The notes: generated by a model from the sequence alone, not told the origin. 64,000 nucleotides of DNA from Planctomycetaceae bacterium (GCA_021294835.1 JAJTDF010000003.1:25662-89661), one strand, 5' to 3'; shown: positions 50,230-59,228, counted from the stretch's first letter. Numbers and translations are program-made.

Positions 50230-51156
50230 TCAACGCCAGCCGGCCGCCCCATCCCATTTCTTGGCCCGAGCCGTCCCTCGCATCGCCGGGACGGCAAATG
50301 CCGCCACCAACCGCCCCGCGGTTGCCAGATCGACCTCCACGCCACCGGCCACCGCGCGCCCACCGCTCCGCTCCACCCGTCCCAGCAGCGCACGCCACTG
50401 TCGCACTTTCGCCGCATCGAGGAAGAACGCGTCCGTCAAGCCGACCGGAACGTCCTGCGGGATCGGCGTCTGCCGTCGCGAGAACGTCGCCGCAAGTGCA
50501 TCGCACAACAGGTCGCCGTCAAAGGCTCGTCCGGTCGCAAGGGTCCACAGGTCGAAGTAGTCCTTCATGCGACTGTTGGCCATGCCCAGGGTGACCACCG
50601 CGTGCAGTTTCTCCGCCGTCATCGTCTCCGGCGGATACACCGCGAGCACCGGCGCCGCCTGACCCAGCAAGGTCGTAAACGTGTGCTCCCGCGCAGCAGG
50701 CGTGACCGCGTCACCAAAGCCGACGTCCACCTGCAACGCGATCCGTGCCGTTCCCAGCCTCGCCCGCATCACCACCCGCTGCCCCTGATAGATCGCGTCC
50801 TTGCGAATCGGCTCCACCGACACCGACGCCGGATCGAATGTCACGCCGTCCGGCTCGACTTGCGTCGCGCACACGTGCCGGAACACCTCAGCCAGCGATT
50901 CCGCGTCCGGAGAACCATGGCCCAGCAGATCGACATCCTGCGTCGGCCGGTGCATGCGGCCAGTCCACACCGCCAGCCCCGTCGCCCCCTTCACCACAAA
51001 TCTTCCGCCGTGTCGGCTTCGCGCCAGCCGGTACAGCAGCCGCTCGATGCCATATCGCACCAGCATCGTGTTGAACGGCTCCCCTGTCGCCTGCGCCAGG
51101 TTCAGCAACCGCTGCTTGACCGACTGTGCCTCCGCATCCGCGCCCCGCTCCCTCAT
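50230..51156 (-). CDS. AbiEii/AbiGii-type nucleotidyltransferase toxin
   Basis: GGRFVVKGATGLAVWTGRMHRPTQDVDLLGHG (NTase motif) and VYPPETMTAEKLHAVVTLGMANSRMKDYFDLWTL; start overlaps the abiEi stop (ATGA). Confidence 0.9.
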   Translation of the reverse strand: MRERGADAEAQSVKQRLLNLAQATGEPFNTMLVRYGIERLLYRLARSRHGGRFVVKGATGLAVWTGRMHRPTQDVDLLGHGSPDAESLAEVFRHVCATQVEPDGVTFDPASVSVEPIRKDAIYQGQRVVMRARLGTARIALQVDVGFGDAVTPAAREHTFTTLLGQAAPVLAVYPPETMTAEKLHAVVTLGMANSRMKDYFDLWTLATGRAFDGDLLCDALAATFSRRQTPIPQDVPVGLTDAFFLDAAKVRQWRALLGRVERSGGRAVAGGVEVDLATAGRLVAAFAVPAMRGTARAKKWDGAAGWR

Positions 51157-51758
51157 GACATCGCCTCCAGGTAAGGGCGAACCACCGTCCAGCAACGCAG
51201 CGCTCGCGCGTGCTCGGCCACCTGCCCCGCCGTAAACCTCCGCCCCTCAAGCCCCGCTCGCAGCGCCTCGATCGCCACCTCCACACCCACCACGCTCCGC
51301 CGGCGAAAGCAGTCCACCACCGTGCGCGACGCACCGGTCACGCGTGTCTTCACGCCGTCAACCACCATCTCTTCAATCCCCACACGAAGGCTCGCCCCAC
51401 TCGCTCGCCACACCCGCAACTCCGGCCACGCGCTCCGCGGTCGGCCGGCGCTGCGCGGCACCAGCACCCACACCTCGCCCGGCAGATGCGTACCCAACCC
51501 ATGCAGCCGCAACGCCGTGAGCAAACACAGCACGCCCCGCGGCACACGGCTCGCCACCGCCGCCGCGTCCGCGTGCGGGCCGAGCGGCGAGCCGGCCAGC
51601 CGATACCGCCCACGCCCAAGCCGCTGCAGCACACCCGACCGAACCAGGCGACCCAGCGTCTGCGGATGCACCCCCGCCCGCGCGGCGTCCGATGCCCGCA
51701 CCAGCCCGTGCTGGCGGGCGAGCCGACGAAGCACCGACAGTGTGGGGGTACTGGCCAT
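51153..51758 (-). CDS. AbiEi-type antitoxin (type IV TA, N-terminal winged helix)
   Basis: LSVLRRLARQHGLVRASDAARAGVHPQTLGRLVRSGVLQRLGRGRYRLAG...; directly upstream of and overlapping AbiEii. Confidence 0.88.
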   Translation of the reverse strand: MASTPTLSVLRRLARQHGLVRASDAARAGVHPQTLGRLVRSGVLQRLGRGRYRLAGSPLGPHADAAAVASRVPRGVLCLLTALRLHGLGTHLPGEVWVLVPRSAGRPRSAWPELRVWRASGASLRVGIEEMVVDGVKTRVTGASRTVVDCFRRRSVVGVEVAIEALRAGLEGRRFTAGQVAEHARALRCWTVVRPYLEAMS

Positions 51759-51776
51759 GTGATAAACTATATCCAT

Positions 51777-51790
51777 CCACATTCATGTGG
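51777..51790. promoter_or_regulatory. Candidate AbiEi operator: perfect dyad CCACAT-TC-ATGTGG
   Basis: 6-bp perfect arms, 2-bp spacer, 19 bp upstream of abiEi ATG, beside a - strand TATAGT hexamer. Confidence 0.6.
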
Positions 51791-51841
51791 TACATATTTC
51801 TCACACCCCTGCTCGCCGATCCCCGCTTGCCCTCGCTTCGC

Positions 51842-51889
51842 CACCGGCCCCAAGCCCCTCTCCAGCCTTGTCGGCCAGCCCGGCGGGCG
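51842..51889. repeat. 48-bp direct repeat, copy 2
   Basis: Identical 48 bp to 50157-50204; flanks the abiE operon on the other side. Confidence 0.97.
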
Positions 51890-51969
51890 CTGAAACTGCC
51901 CAGCTTCTCACAACGCCCCCCAAGGCCACCCCACGCCCCCAAATCCGCACCCATCGGGCGGATTCCCCC

Positions 51970-51998
51970 TTGACAGCCCAAGCCGCTTCCGTTAGCTT
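51970..51998 (+). promoter_or_regulatory. Candidate sigma70-type promoter for the 52119 gene
   Basis: TTGACA - 17 bp - TAGCTT. Confidence 0.45.
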
Positions 51999-52118
51999 CA
52001 CACCAGTTCGCCGTGTGCTGCGCTGTGCGTTCTGTCCGCGCCTCCCGGCCGTCCACGTTCTGTACCCGGCCGCACGCCACCCGTCGGCCGTCCATTCATC
52101 TCACTCAGAGAGAGAGTT

Positions 52119-52943
52119 ATGTCCCGCGCCCGCTCACTGTGTCTCTGCGCCCTCGCCGCCGCCGGCCTCACCGCACCCGCTCACGCCCAACTGGTCTTCA
52201 GCGGCTTCAACACCGGCACCAACCTGGTCAACAACGGCATCGCCACCGTGCCGCTGGCCTCCGGCAGCCTCGACGACGGCCGCTGGACCCGCACCGTCTC
52301 CGGCGGCGTCAACTTCTACGCGTCACCCAACACCTCGGTCTCGGTGAACACCAACGGCATGATCAACTTCGCCGGTGTCACCTCCACCTCCTTCTCCAAC
52401 ACCGCCCTGAACGCCGGTACGCTCAACAACTTCGCCGCCCTGCTCTGGGACGACCTGGACCTCCGCCCCGCCGCCTCCCCCCAGGCCCAACTCTGGGAGA
52501 GCGACACGGCCGACTTCTATGGCCTCACTTGGCTGAACGCCCGCCGCTTCGGCGCCGCCGGCGGTGACACCGGCTGGGACATGCAAGCCCTGTTCTTCAA
52601 GTCCGCCGTCAACATCGGCGGCTTCGCCTTCCTCCCCGGCGACATCGCTTTCAGCTACGCCAACATCGGCACCGTCTCCTCCGATGCCACCGTCGGCCTC
52701 CGGGGCGTCTCCGCCACCGTGTTCGTCCCGGCCCCCGGCGGCAACGCCACCGGCCAGTTCGCCCCGGCCGCGTTGGCCAACCTGCCGCTGTTCCCCACCT
52801 CCAGCCAGTTCATCCTCTTCCGCGCCGCCAGCAACCCCGCCGGCCCGGACTACGCCGTCTCCGTGCAGACCATCCCCGCGCCCGGCGCAGCGATCAGCCT
52901 CGGCCTGGCCGGCCTGCTCGCCGCCCGTCGCCGCCGTCGCTGA
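52119..52943 (+). CDS. Secreted protein with PEP-CTERM-like (PAPG...RRRRR) C-terminal sorting signal
   Basis: Signal peptide MSRARSLCLCALAAAGLTAPAHAQ; C-term IPAPGAAISLGLAGLLAARRRRR; purine-rich RBS AGAGAGAGAG. Confidence 0.8.
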   Translation: MSRARSLCLCALAAAGLTAPAHAQLVFSGFNTGTNLVNNGIATVPLASGSLDDGRWTRTVSGGVNFYASPNTSVSVNTNGMINFAGVTSTSFSNTALNAGTLNNFAALLWDDLDLRPAASPQAQLWESDTADFYGLTWLNARRFGAAGGDTGWDMQALFFKSAVNIGGFAFLPGDIAFSYANIGTVSSDATVGLRGVSATVFVPAPGGNATGQFAPAALANLPLFPTSSQFILFRAASNPAGPDYAVSVQTIPAPGAAISLGLAGLLAARRRRR

Positions 52944-53016
52944 ACCGGCCCGGCTGGTCACCACCGGCCTTGAACCACGCACCACCCCCGCTCCCGCCCA
53001 CCGGCGACAGCCGGGC

Positions 53017-54597
53017 TTAATACACCCGCTGCAACTGCGCCCCCGGAAAGAACACCGGCACGATCTGCTGCCACGTCTTCCCCCGGTCGGCCATCTCCTT
53101 GGCGCTCCACTGGCACAGCCCCACACCGTGCCCGAAGCCCCGCCCGGCGATCGTGAACACATCCCCCACCAGCCGGAACTCCACGTCCCCGCTCCGCACC
53201 ATCGTCTCCGCGTTCACCGCCGCAAAGCCCGCCGCCGGTTCGTTGCACGCCCGCCGCAACTCCTCCGCCGTCACCCGCGTCGTAAACCCGCCCCGCGCTG
53301 CCACCAGATACCGCGTCGGCCGCCCTACCGCGTTGCTCGCCTCCACCCGCACGCTCTCCACCGGCGTGCTCGCCGTCAGCGTCTTCAGCGGGTGACCGTT
53401 CACACGCCCCCACGCCGCGAACCGCGCCGTGAGCTCCCCGCGGCTCCGGCTCACCGTCCACCGATACCACTTGGCCGTACGCCCCATCTCCTCCCGTGCC
53501 GCCGCCTGCAGCGGCACCACCAGGTTGTACTCAAACCCCCGCCCCGTCGGCCACGTGTCCCGGGCCGAGGCCGGCCGCCCCCCGCTGGTGCTGCTGAAGT
53601 ACGCCCGCAGCACCTCACCCGCCCACGTCAGCACCACACCCCGCGTGTCCCGCACCGCCGCCACCGCCCTGGCCGCATCCACCGCGCCGCGATACGCCTG
53701 GTCGCTCACCCCCGCCTCCACGTCAAACGCCGCGCCCGCCGCACGCGACCGCGCCCGCTCGTGCAGGGCGTAACTCCGCGCCGCCACCGCCTGGGCCTGA
53801 TACGCCCCCAGCGGCCAGTCCGCGAACAACTCCGCCGCCACCACCCCTTCCAGATACGACTCCAGCCCGGCGATCTCGATCACATCAAACACCCCGCCCG
53901 CACCGCTGCTGCCCTTGGCCATCAGCCGCAGCCGCCCGCCATACGGCCGGCCCTCAATCAGCAGCCGCGCCGGCACCGCCCCGCCCGCACGCACCCGCCC
54001 CGCCACCGCGTTGCCCCCGCCCCCCGGATTGCCCCCACCCCCCGCGCCCGCCAGCAGCGGCGCGCCCGACAACCCCGCCTCCTCCGCCCCGATCTCCAGA
54101 TCCGCCGTCCTGGCAAACCGCCCCAGCAGCCCCGCCCGGTCCCGCACCTCCCACTGTGTCGCCGTCAGCCGCACCGTCACCGGCGCCGTCATCCGCGCCG
54201 GCAGCATCGCCGACCCCACCGGCGAGAGGTACACCATCACCCCGCCGGTCGCCCCGCCCGTCCCCGCCACCGCGCCCACCGTCAGCGCCGGCCGGTTGGT
54301 CATCAGCCGCACCCGGATGTCCGGCTCCCCCACAATCCCCGGCAGCGTCCCGCGCGTCACCACGCCCGACGCACCACCCCCGCCCGCACCGCCACCCGTC
54401 GCCCCCGCGCCCGCCGCCGGTCGCGTCGCCGCTCCATCACCCTCGCCCGACAACCCCCAACTCGCACAGCCCGACAGCGCCACCGCCGCCACCAGCCCCG
54501 CGGTGCGCAGCACACACCCCCACCGCCCCAGCCCGCCGCCCCAACGCCAACCCGTTTGCACTCCGTCGGTCCGCACCCGCTGCACTCCTTGCCTCAT
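53017..54597 (-). CDS. SpoIID/LytB domain-containing lipoprotein
   Basis: Lipobox VALSGC; IAGLESYLEGVVAAELFADWPLGAYQAQAVAARSYAL...DTRGVVLTWAGEVLRAYFSSTSGGRPASA...IAGRGFGHGVGLCQWSAKEMADRG. Confidence 0.93.
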   Translation of the reverse strand: MRQGVQRVRTDGVQTGWRWGGGLGRWGCVLRTAGLVAAVALSGCASWGLSGEGDGAATRPAAGAGATGGGAGGGGASGVVTRGTLPGIVGEPDIRVRLMTNRPALTVGAVAGTGGATGGVMVYLSPVGSAMLPARMTAPVTVRLTATQWEVRDRAGLLGRFARTADLEIGAEEAGLSGAPLLAGAGGGGNPGGGGNAVAGRVRAGGAVPARLLIEGRPYGGRLRLMAKGSSGAGGVFDVIEIAGLESYLEGVVAAELFADWPLGAYQAQAVAARSYALHERARSRAAGAAFDVEAGVSDQAYRGAVDAARAVAAVRDTRGVVLTWAGEVLRAYFSSTSGGRPASARDTWPTGRGFEYNLVVPLQAAAREEMGRTAKWYRWTVSRSRGELTARFAAWGRVNGHPLKTLTASTPVESVRVEASNAVGRPTRYLVAARGGFTTRVTAEELRRACNEPAAGFAAVNAETMVRSGDVEFRLVGDVFTIAGRGFGHGVGLCQWSAKEMADRGKTWQQIVPVFFPGAQLQRVY

Positions 54598-54731
54598 CGC
54601 GCACCTCGCTCGCCGGCGTCCCTGCCCGCGTTCGGCCAAGTGTAGAGCGGCCCCTCTCCCGATTCGGTGCCCCTGTTCTGCCCCCACCACACACAATCCA
54701 CTTTCTGGTACACTCACCTCACCCAACCCCC

Positions 54732-55997
54732 ATGCACCAACCCAACCCCAGCCCGTCCCCCTCCCCCGCCGACGACACGCTCGACCTCCTCGCCCTGCTC
54801 TGCGCCCCCGGCCTCGGTCCCGTGCTCATCTCGCGGCTCCTCCAGCACTTCTCCTCCCCCACATCCGTGCTCAAGGCCGAGGCCGCCGCGCTCGCCGCCG
54901 TCAAAGGCATCGGCCCCCAACGCGCCGCCTCCATCGCCCGCAACCGCGCCGCCAACCTCCAGGCCGCCAAAGACGAAGCCCGTCGCGCCGCCGACGCCGG
55001 CGTCACCCTCCTGCCCATCCACTCCCCGCTCTACCCGCCCCTGCTCGCCACCATCGCCGACCCGCCCCCCATCCTCTACGTCCGAGGCGAACTCCGCCCG
55101 CTCGACGCCGACCGCTACCCCATCGCCCTGGTCGGCTCCCGCGCCTGCTCCGCGTACGGCCGCGAACAGGCCGAACGCTTCGCCGGCCAGCTCGCCTCCG
55201 CCGGCATCACCGTCATCTCCGGCGGCGCCCGAGGCATCGACTCCGCCGCCCACCTCGCCGCCATGCGCTGCGCCGGCCGCACCATCGCCGTCCTCGGCTG
55301 CGGCCTCCAGCACATCTACCCGCGCGAGAACGCCGAGCTGTTCGACCAGATCGCCCAGCCCGCCGCCGCCCGCGGAGCCATCGTCAGCGAACTGCCCATG
55401 GCGACCGCGCCGACCGCTGAGAACTTCCCCGCCCGCAACCGCATCATCTCCGGCCTCGCCCTGGGCACCCTGGTCATCGAGGCCGGCAAAGGCTCCGGCT
55501 CCCTGATCACCGCCCGCCTCGCCGCTGAGGATCACGGCCGCGAAGTCTTCGCCGTCCCCGGCCGGGTCGACTCCGCCGCCTCGGAAGGCACGCACGAGCT
55601 CATCAAGTCCGGCGGTGCCGCCCTGGTCACCTCCCCAGCCGACGTCATCGCCGGGCTCGAATCCGCCGCGCGGCACCTCCACGCCGGCTCCCATGCCGCC
55701 CGCTTTGGCCCCCCGCCGCCTTCGGACCTGTTCTCCGCCTCCACCCTCTCAGCCGATCAGCATCCGCCCGCCCCCGACTCCCCCCCAGCCCACCTCACCC
55801 CCACGCAGGTCCAGATCTACGCCGCACTGAAGGACGAAGGCACCTTCGATGATCTGGTGGCTCACACCGGCCTCCCACCCGGCCAACTCCGCTCCGACCT
55901 CACCCTGCTAGAACTCCAACGGCTCGTCATTCGACGCGGCTCGGCTTACGCCCGCCGCCCGGCCTCCCCCCCCTCTTCCGGTTCCGGCCGCCCCTGA
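54732..55997 (+). CDS. dprA: DNA-processing protein DprA
   Basis: LLALLCAPGLGPVLISRLLQHF...YPIALVGSRACSAYGREQAERFAGQLASAGITVISGGARGIDSAAHLAAM...FPARNRIISGLALGTLVIEAGKGSGSLITARLA; C-terminal winged helix. Confidence 0.95.
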   Translation: MHQPNPSPSPSPADDTLDLLALLCAPGLGPVLISRLLQHFSSPTSVLKAEAAALAAVKGIGPQRAASIARNRAANLQAAKDEARRAADAGVTLLPIHSPLYPPLLATIADPPPILYVRGELRPLDADRYPIALVGSRACSAYGREQAERFAGQLASAGITVISGGARGIDSAAHLAAMRCAGRTIAVLGCGLQHIYPRENAELFDQIAQPAAARGAIVSELPMATAPTAENFPARNRIISGLALGTLVIEAGKGSGSLITARLAAEDHGREVFAVPGRVDSAASEGTHELIKSGGAALVTSPADVIAGLESAARHLHAGSHAARFGPPPPSDLFSASTLSADQHPPAPDSPPAHLTPTQVQIYAALKDEGTFDDLVAHTGLPPGQLRSDLTLLELQRLVIRRGSAYARRPASPPSSGSGRP

Positions 55998-56149
55998 CCC
56001 CGTCTGCCTGCTGGCCGGAACGACCTTTCTCCGAACCCAATCCCACCCACCGGTCGTAGCACCGCCACAGGTCACCCACAACGTCTGGGGGTCGATCTGT
56101 AAGGTGTTCACACGTACCGTACTTTTTTATAAAAACCGAAATCTTCTCC

Positions 56150-56178
56150 TTGCCGATTGGTCGATGATTGGGTAGTAT
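56150..56178 (+). promoter_or_regulatory. Candidate sigma70-type promoter with upstream A/T tract
   Basis: TTGCCG - 17 bp - TAGTAT, preceded by TTTTTTATAAAAA (UP-element-like). Confidence 0.5.
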
Positions 56179-56524
56179 CAACCGAACAGATTATCGTGTT
56201 GGTGGTTCGCACGGGCATGCTGGCCATCACCGATCACCCTCTTCCTCCTGACGACAGCTTGTCCAGATGCCCGTCTCTCGTGCAGCAGTGCAGCGTCGAG
56301 ACTGCCTTTGGTTCGCCGGGTTTGTGCTCCAGCCGCGCGTCGGCTTCAGCGGGGTTCATGCAGCCAAGCCCTCATCGTTGGTCATCGCTCGAAGCCGTCC
56401 CGTGTCCTCGACCCATTGCGGTCCTGCCACCGGTCTTTCCGCTTCCTGGTCGCCCCAACACCGTCGCTTCGCCCCATCAGCCCGTTCCCACCGCCCATTC
56501 CCTCCGCCCCATGCCCGCCGCCCC

Positions 56525-57511
56525 ATGCCCGCCGCCCTGAACATCCTGCTCCGCTCGCTGGCCGAGCACGCCGCAGGGCTTCGCCACCTTCTGGCGACCG
56601 GCGATGGTCAGGACGGCTCCCCCCTCTGTCTGGTGGGTCCCGGCGGCGAGTACGAACGGGCCTTCTTGGGCAGCCCCACCGGCGGCCTGCTGGTCGAAGC
56701 CTTCACCGCAGCCACCGCCCCGGCTCCCGTCCGCCCCGCCAACCGGGCCGACCGCCACGCCGACCCTTCCAGCCCCGCCCGCCCGCTCGACAGCCGATCT
56801 GCCGCCATGCGCCGCCGCGTCCACAGCTTGGTCCTCCGCATGATCGGCATCGCATCGGTCACGCAGGCCTCCGCCAGCCGCGGCTCAGTGCCGTCGCCCC
56901 TTCCCGCTGCTGACGTGGGCCCCCTCTTCCTCACCGCCGCCCCCAAGCCCCAGCACGCCGCCCTCGCCGCTCACGTTGCCGCCCTGGCCGCCAGCGAGTC
57001 CATGCTCGATCAGCAGGCCCAGTGCCTGGAACGGACCCAGGCCCTGCTGGCCAAACTGCTCCACGTCGCCAACACCGCGCCCGCAGCGGGTGCTGCAGGC
57101 CGTGTCATCCGCCGTCGCGGTCCTCGGCCGGCCCAGCCCGTCGATGTCGTCCGTACGCCATCTTCACCGTTCCCGAGCCCCTCAAACGTCCCGGCCTCGG
57201 TTCCGCCTCCGCCGCCCGGCGGCGGGGCAACGCCGTCGCCCGCCCACCGCACAAACCCACACGCAGGCCGAGACTTCCCGTCTTCGGCCGTTCCGGAGAA
57301 GGCACACCATGAACCTGACCCCCAAGCAGCTCCGCATTCTCTCCCTGATCCGCGACTGGCGAGTCCGGCACGGCTATTCGCCGACGATGCAGGAACTCGC
57401 CGACGAGATCGGCGTCAGCAAGGTCACGGTCTTCGAACACGTCGAAGCCCTGATCAAGAAGGGAGCACTGGTCCGCGAGGCGAACAAGGCTCGCTCTTTG
57501 TCGATCGCTGA
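56525..57511 (+). CDS. Uncertain hypothetical protein upstream of and overlapping lexA; 3' boundary unreliable
   Basis: MPAALNILLRSLAEHAAGLRHLLATGDGQDG...LAAHVAALAASESMLDQQAQCLERTQALLAKLLHVANTA looks protein-like to ~57090; the reading then becomes low-complexity and overlaps lexA by ~200 bp. Confidence 0.35.
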   Translation: MPAALNILLRSLAEHAAGLRHLLATGDGQDGSPLCLVGPGGEYERAFLGSPTGGLLVEAFTAATAPAPVRPANRADRHADPSSPARPLDSRSAAMRRRVHSLVLRMIGIASVTQASASRGSVPSPLPAADVGPLFLTAAPKPQHAALAAHVAALAASESMLDQQAQCLERTQALLAKLLHVANTAPAAGAAGRVIRRRGPRPAQPVDVVRTPSSPFPSPSNVPASVPPPPPGGGATPSPAHRTNPHAGRDFPSSAVPEKAHHEPDPQAAPHSLPDPRLASPARLFADDAGTRRRDRRQQGHGLRTRRSPDQEGSTGPRGEQGSLFVDR

Positions 57512-57926
57512 GGGCATCGCCGTTCCCGACGAAGCCCGGCCCCTTCGCTTCCCCCTGGTCGGCAAGATCGCCGCCGGCTACCCCATCGAGAAAGTCGCCG
57601 AGCAGGATGAACTCGACATCATCGCCCTGCTCGGCCCCCGCTCCACCAACAAGCAGGCCACCACCTTCGCGTTGAAGGTTCAAGGCGACAGCATGAAGGA
57701 AGAGGGCATCATGGACGGCGACTTCGTTCTTGTTGAACGCAGCGACACCGCCGCCAACGGCGACCGCGTCGTCGCCCTCCTCCCCGACGGCCAGACCACC
57801 CTCAAGACCTTCTACCGCGAAGCCGACCACATCCGCCTCCAGCCCGCCAACCCCTCCTTCGCCCCCATCATCGTCCGCGATTGCCGCGTCCAGGGCATCG
57901 TCCGGGGCATTGTCCGCAAGTACTGA
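57309..57926 (+). CDS. lexA: LexA repressor
   Basis: MNLTPKQLRILSLIRDWRVRHGYSPTMQELADEIGVSKVTVFEHVEALIKKGALVR; AG cleavage site AAGYPIE; catalytic Ser GDSMKEEGIMDGD and Lys TTLKTF. Confidence 0.96.
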   Translation: MNLTPKQLRILSLIRDWRVRHGYSPTMQELADEIGVSKVTVFEHVEALIKKGALVREANKARSLSIAEGIAVPDEARPLRFPLVGKIAAGYPIEKVAEQDELDIIALLGPRSTNKQATTFALKVQGDSMKEEGIMDGDFVLVERSDTAANGDRVVALLPDGQTTLKTFYREADHIRLQPANPSFAPIIVRDCRVQGIVRGIVRKY

Positions 57927-57970
57927 TCGCCCCGGGCCAACTCGCACCCGACAACACGCACCTCATCAAT

Positions 57971-58008
57971 AAAAAGACCCCTCCGATCATCTCCGGAGGG
58001 GTCTTTTT
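57971..58008. terminator. Bidirectional Rho-independent terminator between lexA and the LuxR-type gene
   Basis: AAAAAGACCCCTCCG-ATCATCTC-CGGAGGGGTCTTTTT, perfect 15-bp arms. Confidence 0.95.
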
Positions 58009-58064
58009 CATGGCTCATCCGGCCGCAGCCGCGGCGTGTCTTACCCGTCGCCCCGACCGAGCGC

Positions 58065-58745
58065 TCACTTCGACGTGTGAGGCCCGCCCTCCGACACCCG
58101 CCGCTGATACCGCCGGCCGGTCCGGTGCTGCACTTCGCTCGGCGCCGCCGCCAGCAAGCCCGCCTCCACCGCGATGCGGGCCAGTTCCACGCGGTTTCGC
58201 ACGCCCAGCTTGGCGCCCAGCGCCAATCGGTGCGCTTCGATCGTCTTCCGGCTGCGGTACAGAGCCTCGGCGATCTGCGCCGTGGTCAGCCCCTGCGCGA
58301 TCATGCTCAGGATCTGCAATTCGCGAGGCGTCAGAATCCCCAACTTGCCATGGTCCACCGCCTTGGCGTCCACCCGCTCGTATTCCGGCCGCTCAGGACG
58401 CTTGACGTCCACCGCCTGCTGACCGCGACCGGTCAGCAGCACCACCGGACGCCCGTGCGGGTCCGTCGTCGGCCGCATCACCGTGCGAATCCGAACGCCG
58501 CGCCAGATCTCATGCAGCACCACCACACGCCCCGTCCGCAACGCCCGCTGAACGAGCTCCAGCCGCTCGGCCGCCACATCCGCCGGCATCAGATCGCCCA
58601 GCTTCTTTCCCACCACCGCCGCCCCCGCCAGCCCCTCAGCCCACCACGCCGCCCAACCGCCCGCCCACAGCACCTCCCCTTCTCCTGACACCACTGCAAG
58701 GTCCGCTCCCGAGTCTTCCAGCAAGGCTGCCCACAATGCGTTCAT
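58065..58745 (-). CDS. LuxR-type response regulator/transcription factor with PAS-like N-terminus
   Basis: LGILTPRELQILSMIAQGLTTAQIAEALYRSRKTIEAHRLALGAKLGVRNRVELARIAVEAGLL; PAS-like SGADLAVVSGEGEVLWAGGWAA. Start MNALWAALLED at 58745. Confidence 0.85.
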   Translation of the reverse strand: MNALWAALLEDSGADLAVVSGEGEVLWAGGWAAWWAEGLAGAAVVGKKLGDLMPADVAAERLELVQRALRTGRVVVLHEIWRGVRIRTVMRPTTDPHGRPVVLLTGRGQQAVDVKRPERPEYERVDAKAVDHGKLGILTPRELQILSMIAQGLTTAQIAEALYRSRKTIEAHRLALGAKLGVRNRVELARIAVEAGLLAAAPSEVQHRTGRRYQRRVSEGGPHTSK

Positions 58746-59100
58746 AGCGACAGGGGCGGGTGTAGATTCGATAACTCCGTTCACTGCGGGCTCCTGATGC
58801 CCCGCCCCGTCGTCGTTCCCCACGCTCCCTGTTCTCGCCCTCCCGCTGCATCTGTTCCCCCGTCTTCCATCGTCTCCCCCCGCATCAATCGCCGACGTGC
58901 CGTGAACGGACCAACCGAACCCAAGCCCGCTGGCACCATATGCCAACGCCGCAGCTGAACACATCGAAACGTCGTCTCGCCCCTGCTCCTGCGAAGAATA
59001 CGACCATGCACCGTCCACGCTGATCAGAAAACGTACGGAAGCAGGGAAATAAGTACTTCCACGCACAACTCAAGCGTGACCACCTCGCATCGGGGCGGAT

Positions 59101-59116
59101 CGATTTGAACAAATCG
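59101..59116. promoter_or_regulatory. Candidate operator dyad CGATTTG-AA-CAAATCG
   Basis: Perfect 7-bp arms with 2-bp spacer in the intergenic region upstream of the LuxR-type gene. Confidence 0.45.
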
Positions 59117-59228
59117 CTGGATCGCGGACTGTTACGGTGTCATGTAACACCCGCCACCAACCCTCCGACGCACACCCCAGCCACCCTCACCGCAACTGCG
59201 GCGGACACCGATTCTTCGCGCTGCCGCG

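Noticed and set aside
50209-51841. Integrase or transposase inside the abiE interval
   Set aside because: Both strands were checked in the ORF track; only AbiEi, AbiEii and their shadow frames are present, so no mobile_element feature was called.
54156-54731. Upstream extension of the dprA ORF
   Set aside because: Overlaps the SpoIID-like gene on the opposite strand; low-complexity Pro/Ser/Ala. DprA starts at 54732.
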